A stretch of 64,000 bases of DNA from Labilithrix sp. (GCA_019637155.1 JAHBWE010000006.1:310001-374000), one strand, 5' to 3'. Positions 8,300 to 17,506 are shown, numbered from the stretch's first letter. Numbers and translations: made by a program. Notes: generated from the letters alone by a model not told the origin.

Positions 8300-9610
8300 G
8301 TGGTCACGGCGACGTACTCCACGGTGGCGTTGACGCTCGGGCTGGTCGTCGCGCGCCCGCGCATCGGCGCGCGCTTCCGGCTCACGCCCGCGACCGCGGT
8401 CACCGCCGGCGTGGCGGTGCTGACCGCGCTCGGGAGCGTTCGTGTCGCCGACATCGGCTGGGCCGCGTCGACGATGTGGCGTCCGCTCCTCGGCGTCGTG
8501 TCGATCATGGTGATGACGGGCGTCGCGCGGCGGATGGGCGTGCTCGACGGCATCGCGGAGATCATCTTCCGGCGCGCGGCGCGGAGCGCGGGCGGCTTGT
8601 TCGCGGCGGTGTTCGCGTTCGGCACCGTCACCGCCGCGGTCCTCAACAACGACTCGGCGATCCTCCTCCTGACGCCGCTCGTCGTCGACATCGCGCGCCG
8701 CCGCCGCCCCGATCTCGTCATCCCGCTCGCGTTCGCGGTGTTCCTCTCCGCCGGCGTCGCCCCGCTCGTCGTGTCGAACCCGATGAACATGGTCGTCGCG
8801 TCGTACGCGGGCATCGGCTTCAACGACTACGCCCGCGCGATGGCCCTGCCGTCGATCGCGGGTGGCCTCACGACGTTCGCCGTCGCATGGCTCGTGTTCC
8901 GCCGGAGTCTCGGTGCACGGGGCCCCAGAAGCGGCCGCGAATGCGGTCGCGAAGCGACCCGAGCGCAAAGCGCGAGGGCCGTGTCTGGGGCGGGGGTGTC
9001 GGGGGCGGAGCCCCTGACGTTGACCGGTCTCCGCCTCGTGACGCTGCTCGCCCTCGGCGCGGTCGTCGTCGCGTACCCGGTCGTCTCGTACTTCGGCGGT
9101 CCGGTGTGGATCGTCGCGGCGGCGGGTGCGGTGCTGCTCCTCGCGATCGGCGCCGTCGCGCGCTGTCCGACGCGCGAGGTCCTCCGCGACGGCGTGCACG
9201 CGGACACGCTCCTCTTCCTCGTCGGCGCGTTGATCCTGTCGATCGGGCTCCGCAACGTCGGGATCCTCTCGCACCTCGCGAGCGTCTACGACGGCGCGTC
9301 GCCGATGAAGGTCGGCCTCGTCTCCGCGGTCGGCTCCGCGATCCTCAACAACCACCCGATGAGCCACCTCAACATGTTCGCCCTCGGCGCGCACGGCGCT
9401 GGCGGCGACGCGCACGCGCCGTCGGTGCTCGCGGCGCTCATCGGCGGCGACCTCGGCCCGCGCATGTTCCCGATGGGCTCGCTCGCGGGCCTCCTCTGGT
9501 TCGAGATGCTCCGCCGCGGCGGCGTCGAGCTCCCGATGCGCCGCTTCCTCTGGATCGGCGCGACCGCGACGCTGCCCGCGCTCTTCGTGAGCCTCTACTT
9601 CTTGGCCTGA
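8300..9610 (+). CDS. ArsB/NhaD-type ion transporter permease
   Basis: A polytopic membrane protein of 436 aa of the ion transporter (IT) superfamily. Each half has the re-entrant-loop signature: [15 protein letters not shown] in the N-terminal half and [12 protein letters not shown] in the C-terminal half. These match arsenite, Na+/H+ or dicarboxylate transporters; the substrate cannot be assigned. The central cytoplasmic loop (about residues 207-245) is enlarged by a low-complexity Arg/Gly/Ser segment encoded by a three-hairpin DNA element inserted in frame. GTG start with AGGAAGAG upstream. The 3' end overlaps the convergent lysC by 16 bases. Confidence 0.82.
   Translation: MVTATYSTVALTLGLVVARPRIGARFRLTPATAVTAGVAVLTALGSVRVADIGWAASTMWRPLLGVVSIMVMTGVARRMGVLDGIAEIIFRRAARSAGGLFAAVFAFGTVTAAVLNNDSAILLLTPLVVDIARRRRPDLVIPLAFAVFLSAGVAPLVVSNPMNMVVASYAGIGFNDYARAMALPSIAGGLTTFAVAWLVFRRSLGARGPRSGRECGREATRAQSARAVSGAGVSGAEPLTLTGLRLVTLLALGAVVVAYPVVSYFGGPVWIVAAAGAVLLLAIGAVARCPTREVLRDGVHADTLLFLVGALILSIGLRNVGILSHLASVYDGASPMKVGLVSAVGSAILNNHPMSHLNMFALGAHGAGGDAHAPSVLAALIGGDLGPRMFPMGSLAGLLWFEMLRRGGVELPMRRFLWIGATATLPALFVSLYFLA
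8919..9020 (+). repeat. Three tandem hairpins inserted in frame in a transporter gene
   Basis: Three consecutive inverted repeats with three-base loops lie inside the transporter reading frame: GGTCGC-GAA-GCGACC at 8945-8959, GCGC-AAA-GCGC at 8963-8973, and a 9-bp stem GTCGGGGGC/GCCCCTGAC around GGA at about 9001-9021. The encoded stretch is Arg/Gly/Ser-rich and unlike the surrounding membrane segments. This looks like a REP/palindromic-unit type element that landed in a tolerant cytoplasmic loop without breaking the frame. Confidence 0.55.
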
Positions 9611-10848
9611 GGCTCGAGCGACGCGCGCTCCTTGCCGAGGCCGAAGCCGTCGTGCAGCGCGCGCACGGCGAGCTCGGTGTACTTCTGGTGGACGAGGCAG
9701 CTCACTTTGATCTCGCTCGTCGAGATCGCCTGGATGTTGATGCCCTCTCCGGCGAGGAGCTTGAACATGCGCGAGGCGATGCCGGCGTGCGAGCGCATGC
9801 CGAGGCCGACGATCGACACCTTCACGACGTCCTCGTCGTAGCGGATCTCGGTCGCGCCGAGCTTCTTGCCGATCTCGTCGATGAACGGACGCGCGCGCTG
9901 GAGGTCGGTCGTCGCGAGGGTGAAGGTGACGTCGGCGCGGTCGGAGGCGCCCGTCGTCGCGTTCTGGATGATCATGTCGACGGAGATGTTCTTCTCCGCG
10001 AGCGCGCTGAAGAGCTCGGCGACGACGCCCGGCTTGTCGTGGAGGCCGATGACGTTCACGCGCGCCTCGTTCTTGTCGTACGCGACGCCGGCGACGACGA
10101 CGTCCTCGAGCGTCTTGTCCTCTCCCGTCACCCACGTGCCCTCGGCGTCGCTGAACGAGGAGCGGACATGGACCGGAACGCCGTACTTCATCGCAATCTC
10201 CACGCTGCGGATCTGCAGCACCTTCGCGCCGAGCGACGCGAGCTCGAGCATCTCCTCGTAGGAGATCTTCGGGATCTTCTTCGCCGACGAGCAGATGTTC
10301 GGGTCGGTCGTGTACACGCCGTCGACGTCGGTGAAGATCTCGCACGCGTCGGCCTTGATCGCGGCCGCGACCGCGACCGCGGACGTGTCCGAGCCGCCGC
10401 GCCCCAGCGTCGTGATGTTCCCGTCCTCGTCGACGCCCTGGAACCCGGCGATGACCGCGATCTCCCCGCGCTTGCACGCCTCGCGGATCCTCTCGCCGTC
10501 GATCGTCTTGATGCGCGCCTTCGAGAAGGCGTGGTCGGTGAGGACCTTCACCTGATGGCCGAGGAAGGAGCGGGCCTTGCCGCCCTCCGAGTGGATCGCG
10601 AGGGAGAGGAGGGCGGAGGTGACCTGCTCGCCGGTCGCGGCGATGACGTCCATCTCGCGCGCGTCCGGCACCGGCGCGACCTCGTGCGCGAGCTTGAGGA
10701 GGCGGTTGGTCTCGCCGCTCATCGCGCTCACGACGACGACGACGTCGTTGCCCTTCTTCTGCTCCGCGAGCGCGCGCTTCGCGACGTTGCGAATGCGCTC
10801 GACCGAACCGACGGAGGTGCCACCGAACTTCTGGACGACGAGTGCCAC
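9595..10848 (-). CDS. lysC: Aspartate kinase
   Basis: Aspartokinase (417 aa) phosphorylates L-aspartate, the first step toward lysine, methionine and threonine. The N-terminus begins [15 protein letters not shown]; the catalytic domain contains the [16 protein letters not shown] and [10 protein letters not shown] motifs; two ACT domains follow ([17 protein letters not shown], and [19 protein letters not shown]), so lysine/threonine feedback control is expected. Length and order match the single-function class with two ACT domains. The start is placed at the GTG that gives the canonical N-terminus; a TTG 39 bases upstream would overlap vapC. It converges with the transporter gene. Confidence 0.95.
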   Translation of the reverse strand: MALVVQKFGGTSVGSVERIRNVAKRALAEQKKGNDVVVVVSAMSGETNRLLKLAHEVAPVPDAREMDVIAATGEQVTSALLSLAIHSEGGKARSFLGHQVKVLTDHAFSKARIKTIDGERIREACKRGEIAVIAGFQGVDEDGNITTLGRGGSDTSAVAVAAAIKADACEIFTDVDGVYTTDPNICSSAKKIPKISYEEMLELASLGAKVLQIRSVEIAMKYGVPVHVRSSFSDAEGTWVTGEDKTLEDVVVAGVAYDKNEARVNVIGLHDKPGVVAELFSALAEKNISVDMIIQNATTGASDRADVTFTLATTDLQRARPFIDEIGKKLGATEIRYDEDVVKVSIVGLGMRSHAGIASRMFKLLAGEGINIQAISTSEIKVSCLVHQKYTELAVRALHDGFGLGKERASLEPQAKK

Positions 10849-10883
10849 GGGGCGGGGATGTCTATTCGGCGCGACGTAGCGCG

Positions 10884-11285
10884 TCAACTCTGGGCATCGA
10901 CGCGTTTCGGTCCCGCTCTCGGCTCGAGCAGCTTCGCGTCCGCGGTCACGAGCGTCGCCTTCTCCCGCAACGCCGTCGCGAAGATGATGCGGTCCATCGG
11001 GTCGCCGTGAAGCCCCTCGAGCCGCGAGGCCATGATCGCGATCTCGCCGTCGACGGGGATCTCGAGGATTCCACCGGACTGCACCCTACGCCGAAAGTCC
11101 GCCACCGTACCGGTGAGCTTGACTCGATCGGCGGCGACGAGGTTTCCGAGCTCGAGATAGCTGATGGCCGACACCACCAGCTCTCGCGACCGATCTGCCA
11201 GCGCGATCGTGCGGCGTGCCGACCGTCCCAGCTTCTCGGCCGACGTGCCCCACCAGAGGAGAGCGTGAGTATCGAGGAGGATCAT
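10884..11285 (-). CDS. vapC: VapC-like PIN domain toxin
   Basis: A 133-aa PIN-domain ribonuclease of a type II toxin-antitoxin pair. The acidic active-site residues are present: D5 ([10 protein letters not shown]), E45 (SYLELG), D95/D98 (GDPMDR) and D116 (TADAKL). Such toxins cut RNA, often initiator tRNA or rRNA. Its ATG overlaps the stop of the antitoxin gene by four bases (ATGA), the usual translational coupling. The reading frame is full length, so the module may be active. Confidence 0.9.
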   Translation of the reverse strand: MILLDTHALLWWGTSAEKLGRSARRTIALADRSRELVVSAISYLELGNLVAADRVKLTGTVADFRRRVQSGGILEIPVDGEIAIMASRLEGLHGDPMDRIIFATALREKATLVTADAKLLEPRAGPKRVDAQS

Positions 11286-11602
11286 CGCTTCTTCTTGCTT
11301 CGACGCTTGGGTGTCGGAGCAGGAAGTGCTCCGACGAGGCGAAGCTCTTCCTCATCCGGCTCCCAATCCGCAGGGTCGATGGCTGGCGACATGACGTCGC
11401 CCATGTACAGCACCATGTCCTTCGCGAAACCGAATGAGCTCTTCCGCGGCTCGACGGCTTGCACCAACTTCGCGACGGGACGACCGTGCTTGGTGATCAC
11501 CACTTCCTCACCCGTCGCCGCGACGCGCTCCATCAGCGCGAGGCACTTCGCCTTGAACTGGGCGGCGGGAATCGTGATCTCGGCGCGTCGTTGCATGACC
11601 AT
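11282..11602 (-). CDS. vapB: VapB/Phd-type antitoxin
   Basis: A 106-aa antitoxin of the Phd/YefM type. The N-terminal part (ITIPAAQFKAKCLALMERVAATGEEVVITKHGRPVAKLV) is the DNA-binding and dimerisation fold; the C-terminal half is acidic, then ends in a very basic tail ([11 protein letters not shown]). It should neutralise the PIN toxin encoded just downstream and repress their shared promoter. Three in-frame starts exist (TTG 11614, ATG 11602, ATG 11596); the middle one is used here without strong evidence. Confidence 0.88.
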   Translation of the reverse strand: MVMQRRAEITIPAAQFKAKCLALMERVAATGEEVVITKHGRPVAKLVQAVEPRKSSFGFAKDMVLYMGDVMSPAIDPADWEPDEEELRLVGALPAPTPKRRSKKKR

Positions 11603-11700
11603 GATTGTAGTCAAATCGCTTCAGGCGTCACCCGCGCGAAACACGAAATCCGTGGTCGGGGGGTTGACCTCCGCGCGCGGCTGGTCGATGAGGGGCCCTC

Positions 11701-12030
11701 GTGGGGCCTTACGCGGGGTACATCGTGCAGACGCTCGTGACGCTGCTCGCGGTGTGCGCGCTCGCGTTCGTCGTGCTGTACGGCGCGCGGCGGCTCGGCC
11801 TCGGGCGGCCGCGGGGACCGATCTCGCTCGTCGGTCTCCTCCCGCTCGATGCGCGTCGCTCGATCTACCTCGTGAAGGTGGCGGGGCAGGTCATCGTCGT
11901 CGGCGCGTCGGAGGCGGGGTTCACGAAGCTCGGCGAGGTCGCGGCGACGGACGTGCCGGAGGAGGCGCCGGCCGAGTCGCCCGCGTTCGCCGACGTCCTC
12001 AGCCGCGCGCTCCGACGCGACAAGCGATGA
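11701..12030 (+). CDS. FliO-like export apparatus protein
   Basis: A 109-aa protein with one N-terminal transmembrane helix (about residues 6-28, VQTLVTLLAVCALAFVVLYGARRLGL) followed by a small beta domain (LVGLLPLDARRSIYLVKVAGQVIVVGAS), the layout of FliO/MopB. FliO helps assemble the FliP export-gate oligomer in flagella. Starts at GTG. The stop overlaps the ATG of the SctR/FliP gene (ATGA), so the two are a coupled operon, which supports the assignment. No other secretion genes follow. Confidence 0.7.
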   Translation: MGPYAGYIVQTLVTLLAVCALAFVVLYGARRLGLGRPRGPISLVGLLPLDARRSIYLVKVAGQVIVVGASEAGFTKLGEVAATDVPEEAPAESPAFADVLSRALRRDKR

Positions 12031-12695
12031 CCGACTTCCTCGGGAAGCCGATCGCGCTCGTCGTCGCGCTCGCGCTGGTCTCGCTCCTGCCGTTCGTCTT
12101 CATGGGCGTCACCGCCTTCGTGAAGATCTCGACCGTCCTCCAGATCACGCGGAGCGCGATCGGCGCGCAGTCGGTCCCCTCGAACACGGTCGTGATGGCG
12201 CTCGCGACCGCGCTCACGCTCATCGCGATGGCGCCGGTGGGGCAGCGCATCTTCGATCGCGCCGCGCCGATCGCGCGCGAGGCGCAAGGGAAGAACCAGG
12301 ACACGACCGTGCTCATCGAGCGCGGCGTCGAGGCGGTGCGCGAGCCGATGCGCGACTTCCTGAAGGCGAACTCCTCGGAGAAGGAGCGCGCGCGCTTCTT
12401 CGCCGTCGCGAAGAACGCCCGCCCCGAGGCGGAGCGCGCGGACGTCGGCGCCGACGACCTCACCACCCTCGTCCCCGCGTTCGTCGTGACGGAGCTGACC
12501 GAGGCCTTCGCGATCGGCTTCCTCATCTACTTGCCGTTCCTCGTCATCGACCTCGTGATCGCGAACGTGCTCCTCGCGCTCGGGATGCAGATGCTCAGCC
12601 CGACCCAGGTGAGCCTCCCGTTCAAGCTGCTCCTCTTCGTCGCGATCGACGGCTGGGGGCTCTTGGCGCAGGCGCTGGTTCAAGGGTACAGATAG
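12027..12695 (+). CDS. sctR: FliP/SctR family type III export gate protein
   Basis: A 222-aa inner-membrane component of a type III secretion/flagellar export gate. Helices run at about 10-32, 50-74, 155-185 and 190-215. The family signatures are clear: FVKISTVLQITRSAIGAQSVPSN near the N-terminus and GMQMLSPTQVSLPFKLLLFV plus DGWGLL near the C-terminus. The FVKIS form and the length fit injectisome SctR better than flagellar FliP, yet the gene is coupled to a FliO-like gene, a flagellar trait. Neither FliQ/SctS nor FliR/SctT follows; they must be elsewhere or absent. Confidence 0.9.
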   Translation: MTDFLGKPIALVVALALVSLLPFVFMGVTAFVKISTVLQITRSAIGAQSVPSNTVVMALATALTLIAMAPVGQRIFDRAAPIAREAQGKNQDTTVLIERGVEAVREPMRDFLKANSSEKERARFFAVAKNARPEAERADVGADDLTTLVPAFVVTELTEAFAIGFLIYLPFLVIDLVIANVLLALGMQMLSPTQVSLPFKLLLFVAIDGWGLLAQALVQGYR

Positions 12696-12701
12696 CGGTC
12701 G

Positions 12702-12932
12702 ATGCGAGCGTTCGGCGTCATCGTCCTCTTCTGTTTCTCCCTGCTCGCCGCGTGCGACGAGCTGAATCGTCCGATGGCGGTGCCGAACGGAAACGTGAAC
12801 AACCTCGGCGGGACGTCGGCCTCGAGCTCCGGCGCGCCCGACGCGGCGGCGCCCGACGCGCTGCCGGCGCTCCCGCCGCCCGGCCCGGGCCAGCCCGCCG
12901 TGCAGCCCCAGCCCGGCGACGTCCAGCTTTGA
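12702..12932 (+). CDS. Small predicted lipoprotein
   Basis: A 76-aa protein with a signal peptide ending in LLAAC (lipidation Cys about residue 18) and a short mature part rich in Asn, Ser, Ala and Pro that looks disordered (PALPPPGPGQPAVQPQPG). It follows sctR by six bases and may be cotranscribed. No conserved domain is recognisable; real by signal peptide and position. Confidence 0.6.
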   Translation: MRAFGVIVLFCFSLLAACDELNRPMAVPNGNVNNLGGTSASSSGAPDAAAPDALPALPPPGPGQPAVQPQPGDVQL

Positions 12933-12951
12933 GGATCACGGAGGACCGCGC

Positions 12952-12979
12952 TTGACATCGTCGGCGCCGCGCGTAGAGT
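12952..12979 (+). promoter_or_regulatory. Sigma-70-type promoter of tRNA-Ala
   Basis: A perfect -35 TTGACA (12952-12957) and a -10 TAGAGT (12974-12979) are separated by 16 bases, with the expected transcription start about ten bases before the mature tRNA 5' end. It is one of the two best consensus promoters in the window; the other, in front of the marR gene, has the identical hexamers and spacing. Confidence 0.75.
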
Positions 12980-12995
12980 CCGCGGCTCGGAATCA

Positions 12996-13068
<73 letters not shown>

Positions 13069-13119
13069 CGAAAATCCTGGCGGTCCAAGACCGCGTGATA
13101 GGCTGGACGATAACCGAAT

Positions 13120-13767
13120 ATGTTCAGCCCGCGCGCCATGATTCAGGCCGCTGTTGGTTACGTGAGGAAGAACCCCGACGAGGTGGTTCGAGCGGCGGTC
13201 AACGCGACGGGGCTGCGCTTCGGCGTGCCGATCGCGACGCTGCGCTGGTTCGCGGGACAGATCAAAGGATCGAAGGCGCCGAAGGACGTCGAGATCTCGA
13301 GCGCGCCGCCCGCGCTCAAGCTCAGCGCGGTCGTCGACGCGATGGGCACGCCCGTCCGCGCCTCCGCCGCGATCAAGATCGACGAGGTCACGATCACGGA
13401 GGACTCGCTCCGCATCGGCGTGCGCCTGCGCGAGGTGAAGCTCGCGCTCGCGGCCGACAGCGAGTCGCCGGTCGCCACGCTCATCAAGTCCGGCGCGCTC
13501 GATCTGTCGAAGCCCGGCAACCTGGTCAAATACATCCCGAAGCGCCCCGCCGCCGTCGTCGAGGCGGAGGGCGATCGCGTCGTGGTCGATCTGATGAAGG
13601 TGCCGAAGCTCGCGAACGACGCCCGTCTTCGCCGCGCGCTCGGCATCCTGTCGCCGATCCTCGGCATCCGCGCGATCGAGACGGATCGCGATCACCTCTA
13701 CGTGAAGCTTCGTGCCACACCGGCCGGACTGCCCGAAGCGCTCGGCAAGCTGCGCGCACCTGAGTAG
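13120..13767 (+). CDS. Hypothetical protein
   Basis: A 215-aa protein of no family I recognise. It has no signal peptide or membrane span. The centre alternates short hydrophobic and charged stretches ([51 protein letters not shown]) that read as successive beta strands, similar in style to lipid-binding beta-taco or DUF2993-like folds, but this is only an impression. Normal codon use for the window supports it being a real gene. It follows tRNA-Ala and precedes a lipoprotein gene in the same direction. Confidence 0.7.
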   Translation: MFSPRAMIQAAVGYVRKNPDEVVRAAVNATGLRFGVPIATLRWFAGQIKGSKAPKDVEISSAPPALKLSAVVDAMGTPVRASAAIKIDEVTITEDSLRIGVRLREVKLALAADSESPVATLIKSGALDLSKPGNLVKYIPKRPAAVVEAEGDRVVVDLMKVPKLANDARLRRALGILSPILGIRAIETDRDHLYVKLRATPAGLPEALGKLRAPE

Positions 13768-13779
13768 ACTCGGCGGCTG

Positions 13780-14259
13780 ATGAAGCGCGCGCCGTTCCTC
13801 GCCGCCTTCGCCGCCGCGGCGGCGTCCGCGCTCACCTTCGCCGCGGCGGCGACGGTGGGCTGCAACGAGCTCGAGACGGTGGACCCGCCCGACGCCGCCC
13901 CGCGCGCGTGCGATCCCGGTCCGTTCGTCTTCAACGACAACGGGGACCGAGCGCTCCCGCTCCCGAACGAGCAGACCGAGAACACGTGCAGCGGCGACGG
14001 CACCGGCGAGCCGGTGATCGAGCGCCTCCCGCGCGGCGGTCGCTACGGCGTCGGCTGGAAGGTGCAGCTCGTGGGCGCGCGCGATCAACAAGGAGATTGC
14101 GACATCCTCGTCGTGTGCACGTGCGCGATCCCCAACAGCACGCCGCCGCCGGAGCCGGAACCGGAGGACGCCGGGCCCGACGCCGATCCGGACGCGGCGC
14201 CGCCGCCACCCCCTCCGCCGCCGCCGCCTCCGGGTGCACCGACCTGGCGTTGCGAGTAG
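13780..14259 (+). CDS. Predicted lipoprotein with acidic and poly-proline tail
   Basis: A 159-aa exported protein. A long Ala-rich signal peptide ends at a lipobox-like TVGC (about residue 28). The mature part contains several Cys (CDPGPF, NTCSG, GDCDILVVCTC) and then a disordered tail of Pro/Glu/Asp ending in eleven consecutive prolines. A TAGACT hexamer ends nine bases before the ATG with no Shine-Dalgarno sequence, consistent with a leaderless mRNA. Probably a surface protein; function unknown. Confidence 0.68.
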   Translation: MKRAPFLAAFAAAAASALTFAAAATVGCNELETVDPPDAAPRACDPGPFVFNDNGDRALPLPNEQTENTCSGDGTGEPVIERLPRGGRYGVGWKVQLVGARDQQGDCDILVVCTCAIPNSTPPPEPEPEDAGPDADPDAAPPPPPPPPPPPGAPTWRCE

Positions 14260-14269
14260 CGCGTCGCGA

Positions 14270-14788
14270 TCAGTAGCGGCGATCGGCGAGGTCGCCGAGC
14301 GCGCGCTCGAGGTCGATCTCGCGGAGCCCGGCGTCGAGCCGCGCACGTTCCCCCCACCACGCGGTCTTGTCCGGCGGCGTGGCGGCGAGCGCGTCTTTGT
14401 AGTCCTCGGGGTTGAGGAGGAGCACGGCCTCGCGCGCGTTCTCGAGCGAGGCGTCGACCATCGCGAGCTCGTCTTCGAGATCGGCGCCGCTCTTCCGCGC
14501 GCTCTCGAGCGCGGCGCGGGCGGAGACGGCGAAGGAGACCCACTCCTCCGCGTCGGAGCGCGCGTCGAGCCCTTCCGCGAAGGCGGCGGCGGCGTGCTCC
14601 ATCTCGACGCGGACGCGGATCGAGCCGAGCGCGGTGAGGAGGCCGCGCGCGGTATGGGCGATCGCGGACGGCCTCCCGCGCGCGATCGCGCGGCGAGCGG
14701 CCTCGAGGTCGAGCCAGTAGCGCGCGAGGACGACGCGCGGCTCGTGCGAGATATCGGTCAGCGTGATGCGGATGCTCACGTTGCTCAT
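14270..14788 (-). CDS. Hypothetical helical protein cotranscribed with a sigma factor
   Basis: A 172-aa, mostly alpha-helical, acidic protein with no signal peptide and no recognised domain. Its ATG overlaps the stop of the upstream sigma-factor-like gene by four bases (ATGA), so the two are translationally coupled. By position it could be an anti-sigma or accessory factor for that sigma protein, but it lacks a transmembrane helix or zinc motif of known anti-sigma families; this is inference only. Confidence 0.68.
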   Translation of the reverse strand: MSNVSIRITLTDISHEPRVVLARYWLDLEAARRAIARGRPSAIAHTARGLLTALGSIRVRVEMEHAAAAFAEGLDARSDAEEWVSFAVSARAALESARKSGADLEDELAMVDASLENAREAVLLLNPEDYKDALAATPPDKTAWWGERARLDAGLREIDLERALGDLADRRY

Positions 14789-15540
14789 CGCGATGCCTCG
14801 TTCATCATCGGGGGCGGGGGAGTCGTCCGTGGAGCGAGGACACGTGCGCGAACCCAGTCGCGTGCGCGTTGGAGGAGCTTGTCGACGCGCGCGCGCGCGC
14901 GCCGCCGCCGCGCGATCGCGGCCTCGACGTCGGACGCGTGGTGACCGTCGCTCCGCGCGCGGACGTTCGTGTCGTCGGTGTAGGGCGTGCCCTCGCTGGA
15001 CTCGCGCTCCACTTCACGGTCTACGAGGTGATCGATCGGCACGCCTTCCAGATATACGGCCGTCAGCACCTCGCGATAACGGGCCGGCGCGGTATGCAGG
15101 ACGAGGACGACCTGATCGACGAGCGCCTTCTCGCTCCGCTCTTCCTCCGCGCGCTCCATGGCAGCATGTGGGTCGAGCCCGCTCGAAGCGAAGAAGTCTT
15201 CCTCGTAACACTCGGTCTTCTCGTAGACGCCGCTTGCTTCGCGGTGGTAGTCGCGCGCGCGGTTCTTCGCGGCGACGGCGAGGTAGCCGTCCTCGAAGCC
15301 GGGCTCGACGTTGCCGGCGATGATGCGATCGAGGACCGACAGGGTCACCGCCTGCGCGAGGTCTTCGCGCGACTGGGCGGGGATCCCGTTCTGGGTGAGC
15401 ACGCGGACCGCTTCGGCGCGAAGGATCGCGGCGAGCTCGTCCCGCGCGGAGCGGAAATCATGATCGTTGGCAGGGCCGACCGCACGGAGTGCTCGCGCCC
15501 CAATCGCCGCACGTCCGGGGACGCGCGCCGCGCTATTCAT
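14785..15540 (-). CDS. Sigma-70 family RNA polymerase sigma factor (divergent)
   Basis: A 251-aa protein with a region-2-like segment (residues about 45-125: REDLAQAVTLSVLDRII, GYLAVAAKNRARDYHREASG, matching the core-binding and -10-recognition helices) and a degenerate region 4 (LVLHTAPARYREVLTAVYLEGVPIDHLV), then a long, very basic Arg-rich tail (RRRRARARVDKLLQRARDWVRARV). ATG chosen behind GGGAGGT; another ATG lies four codons upstream. It leads a two-gene operon with a helical protein. The weak region 4 suggests unusual promoter recognition or a need for a partner. Confidence 0.7.
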   Translation of the reverse strand: MNSAARVPGRAAIGARALRAVGPANDHDFRSARDELAAILRAEAVRVLTQNGIPAQSREDLAQAVTLSVLDRIIAGNVEPGFEDGYLAVAAKNRARDYHREASGVYEKTECYEEDFFASSGLDPHAAMERAEEERSEKALVDQVVLVLHTAPARYREVLTAVYLEGVPIDHLVDREVERESSEGTPYTDDTNVRARSDGHHASDVEAAIARRRRARARVDKLLQRARDWVRARVLAPRTTPPPPMMNEASR

Positions 15541-15690
15541 GGGACCTCCCATCGCGAAGGATAGCCACGCGGGGGATGGACGACGAACGGCTCAGTCGCT
15601 GACACATTCCCGGAAAAATCGGGACGATGCGCCCTTACGCGAGCGCACACCGCGTGCCTTTGTCGCGTCCCGTCCGACGTGGCGGCGGGC

Positions 15691-17361
15691 TCAGCGGCAG
15701 GGCTGGCAGCCGCCGGCGCCGGCGACCATGCACGGGAGGCCGTCGACCTTGATCGCTTGCGAGGCGTTCGGGTGGTTCACGCAGTAGCTCGAGGCGACGC
15801 AGTTGGCGGGGCACGCGTCCGCGGACGGCGGCGGCTCCACCGGACCGGTGCTGCTGCCCGGACCGCGCGCGAGGTGCCGATCGAGCTTCGCGCACAGGTT
15901 GCGGTGCTGGGTCGAGAAGCGCGACGGGTATCCCTCGCGGTGGTGGACGTCGTTGAGCTTCGCGAGCGGGTACGGGATCGGGATCCACTCGCCCTTGCGA
16001 TCCATCTCCTCGAAGAAGTTCCGGTCGAACTTGAAGCGCTCGGTGCGGCGCTGATACTTCACGACGAGCCCGTCGGGGTTGTCGATCGTGCCGCGGAGGT
16101 CCGCGTACGTGCTCGTCGCGGCGAGGTGCTTGTAGAGCTGCATCGCGATCAGCTCGTCGATCGTCGCGGAGCCGTCGAAGTACGAGTTCCAGTAGCCGTC
16201 GATGTACCCGACCTCCATGACCTTCCGCGAGGCGTCGTCGTTCTTGTAGCCCTCGTGGTTGTACGAGTAGCGGATGTCGATGTCGCGGACCTCGAGGTCG
16301 AAGATCGCGAGCAGGTCGCGGTAGTGGAGCGTCTGGTTGTTGACGACCGTGCGCGGCGCGCGGCCGATCGCGCTCCGCACGGAGTCCTTCCACAGGTTCG
16401 TCGTCGTCGACGAGCGGCACTCGAGGAGGTCGTGGAGGAAGAGCGGCCCGAACTTGTCGAAGTTCTCGTGGTCGACGATGCGCTTCGTCGCGGCCTGCGC
16501 CATGAGGCGATTCGCGAGGATGCCGAGGCGCAGCGACGGCCGGAACGCGAACGAGCGCGACACCGCCTCGATGTTCGTGTCGAGGTTGGGGCGATAAGGA
16601 TACGACGCATAGATCTGCGTGCCGCGGAGCTGCGCCCGCACGTTCGCCGCGTCGAACAGCGGCGTGTAGCGCGGGAGGCTCCGCGTCGCGACCTCGCGCC
16701 GGAACTTGCCGTAGTCCTCGAGCTCGCGCTCCTGGACGTGGTTCGTGCGGCTCGTGAGCTCGTCGTTGTCGGAGCCGTAGAACGACGGCCAGTCGGGGTA
16801 CATCGAGAAGATGGGGCGGTGCTCGGGCCCGTGGCACGTCGTGCACTTACGGCTCGCCTCGGCGATGTCCGCGTTCGACTGCCACACCGGCGGGCGCCCG
16901 TTGCCGAACTGCGCAGCGGTGAGCTTGAACGTCTTCGCGTTCGCGTCGAAGTCGATCACGTCGAGGCGATTCGGCTCCGTCTGTCCGGCGGCGCCGCCGT
17001 TGTAGCTGATCATCAGCCCGCTGCGCTCGTCCCAGAGGATCGCGCGCGGCGCGGTCGGCGACGAGCTCTGCGAGACGACGCGCTCGACGAGGTGCCCACG
17101 CGGCCCTTCGAAGAGCCGCCCGTGCTTCAGCGTGAAGTTGATGAGGAAGTCCTTCGGCAGCTGGGCGGGAAGCTGATCGAGCGACCGCAGCGGCGCGGCG
17201 ATCTGCTCGAGGCGCTGGTGCGTGAGGGCGGGCTGGCTCCGATCGATGACGGCGCTCTCGTCGCCGGCGGTCGCCTCGTCCTCGGCCTCCTCGGACGTGG
17301 CGGCGCAAGCGGCAGCAAGGGCAACGAGACCAACCGACACAAGCGAGCGAACGAACCGCAT
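15691..17361 (-). CDS. Lipoprotein with one CxxCH haem-binding motif
   Basis: A 556-aa exported lipoprotein (signal peptide with lipobox AAAC). The only recognisable functional motif is K-C-T-T-C-H at about residue 173-177, a c-type haem attachment site, followed by GPEHRPIFSMYPDWPSFYG. The rest is a large domain of unknown family with many aromatic and charged residues, and a C-terminal Cys-rich segment (CPANCVASSYCVN, GLPCMVAG, CQPC). It probably sits in the outer membrane or periplasm as a mono-haem protein with a redox or catalytic role. Transcribed alone, with 145 bases free of genes upstream. Confidence 0.72.
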   Translation of the reverse strand: MRFVRSLVSVGLVALAAACAATSEEAEDEATAGDESAVIDRSQPALTHQRLEQIAAPLRSLDQLPAQLPKDFLINFTLKHGRLFEGPRGHLVERVVSQSSSPTAPRAILWDERSGLMISYNGGAAGQTEPNRLDVIDFDANAKTFKLTAAQFGNGRPPVWQSNADIAEASRKCTTCHGPEHRPIFSMYPDWPSFYGSDNDELTSRTNHVQERELEDYGKFRREVATRSLPRYTPLFDAANVRAQLRGTQIYASYPYRPNLDTNIEAVSRSFAFRPSLRLGILANRLMAQAATKRIVDHENFDKFGPLFLHDLLECRSSTTTNLWKDSVRSAIGRAPRTVVNNQTLHYRDLLAIFDLEVRDIDIRYSYNHEGYKNDDASRKVMEVGYIDGYWNSYFDGSATIDELIAMQLYKHLAATSTYADLRGTIDNPDGLVVKYQRRTERFKFDRNFFEEMDRKGEWIPIPYPLAKLNDVHHREGYPSRFSTQHRNLCAKLDRHLARGPGSSTGPVEPPPSADACPANCVASSYCVNHPNASQAIKVDGLPCMVAGAGGCQPCR

Positions 17362-17506
17362 ACCCACCGCCGAGCACGGTGTATGCCAGTGTGGGTGATC
17401 GGCTGCGTCGTAGCGGAAATGCCGTCAAAATAGCGGTTCAGGCTTGGTTCCGGTCTCACTGGAAGGCCCTCTCGAGGCAGCTGATCCAGCGAGCCCGCCC
17501 ATGGCG

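Noticed and set aside
15607..15624. A CCCG-GAAAAAT-CGGG hairpin downstream of the haem lipoprotein gene
   Set aside because: Stem of only four to five pairs; too weak to call a terminator.
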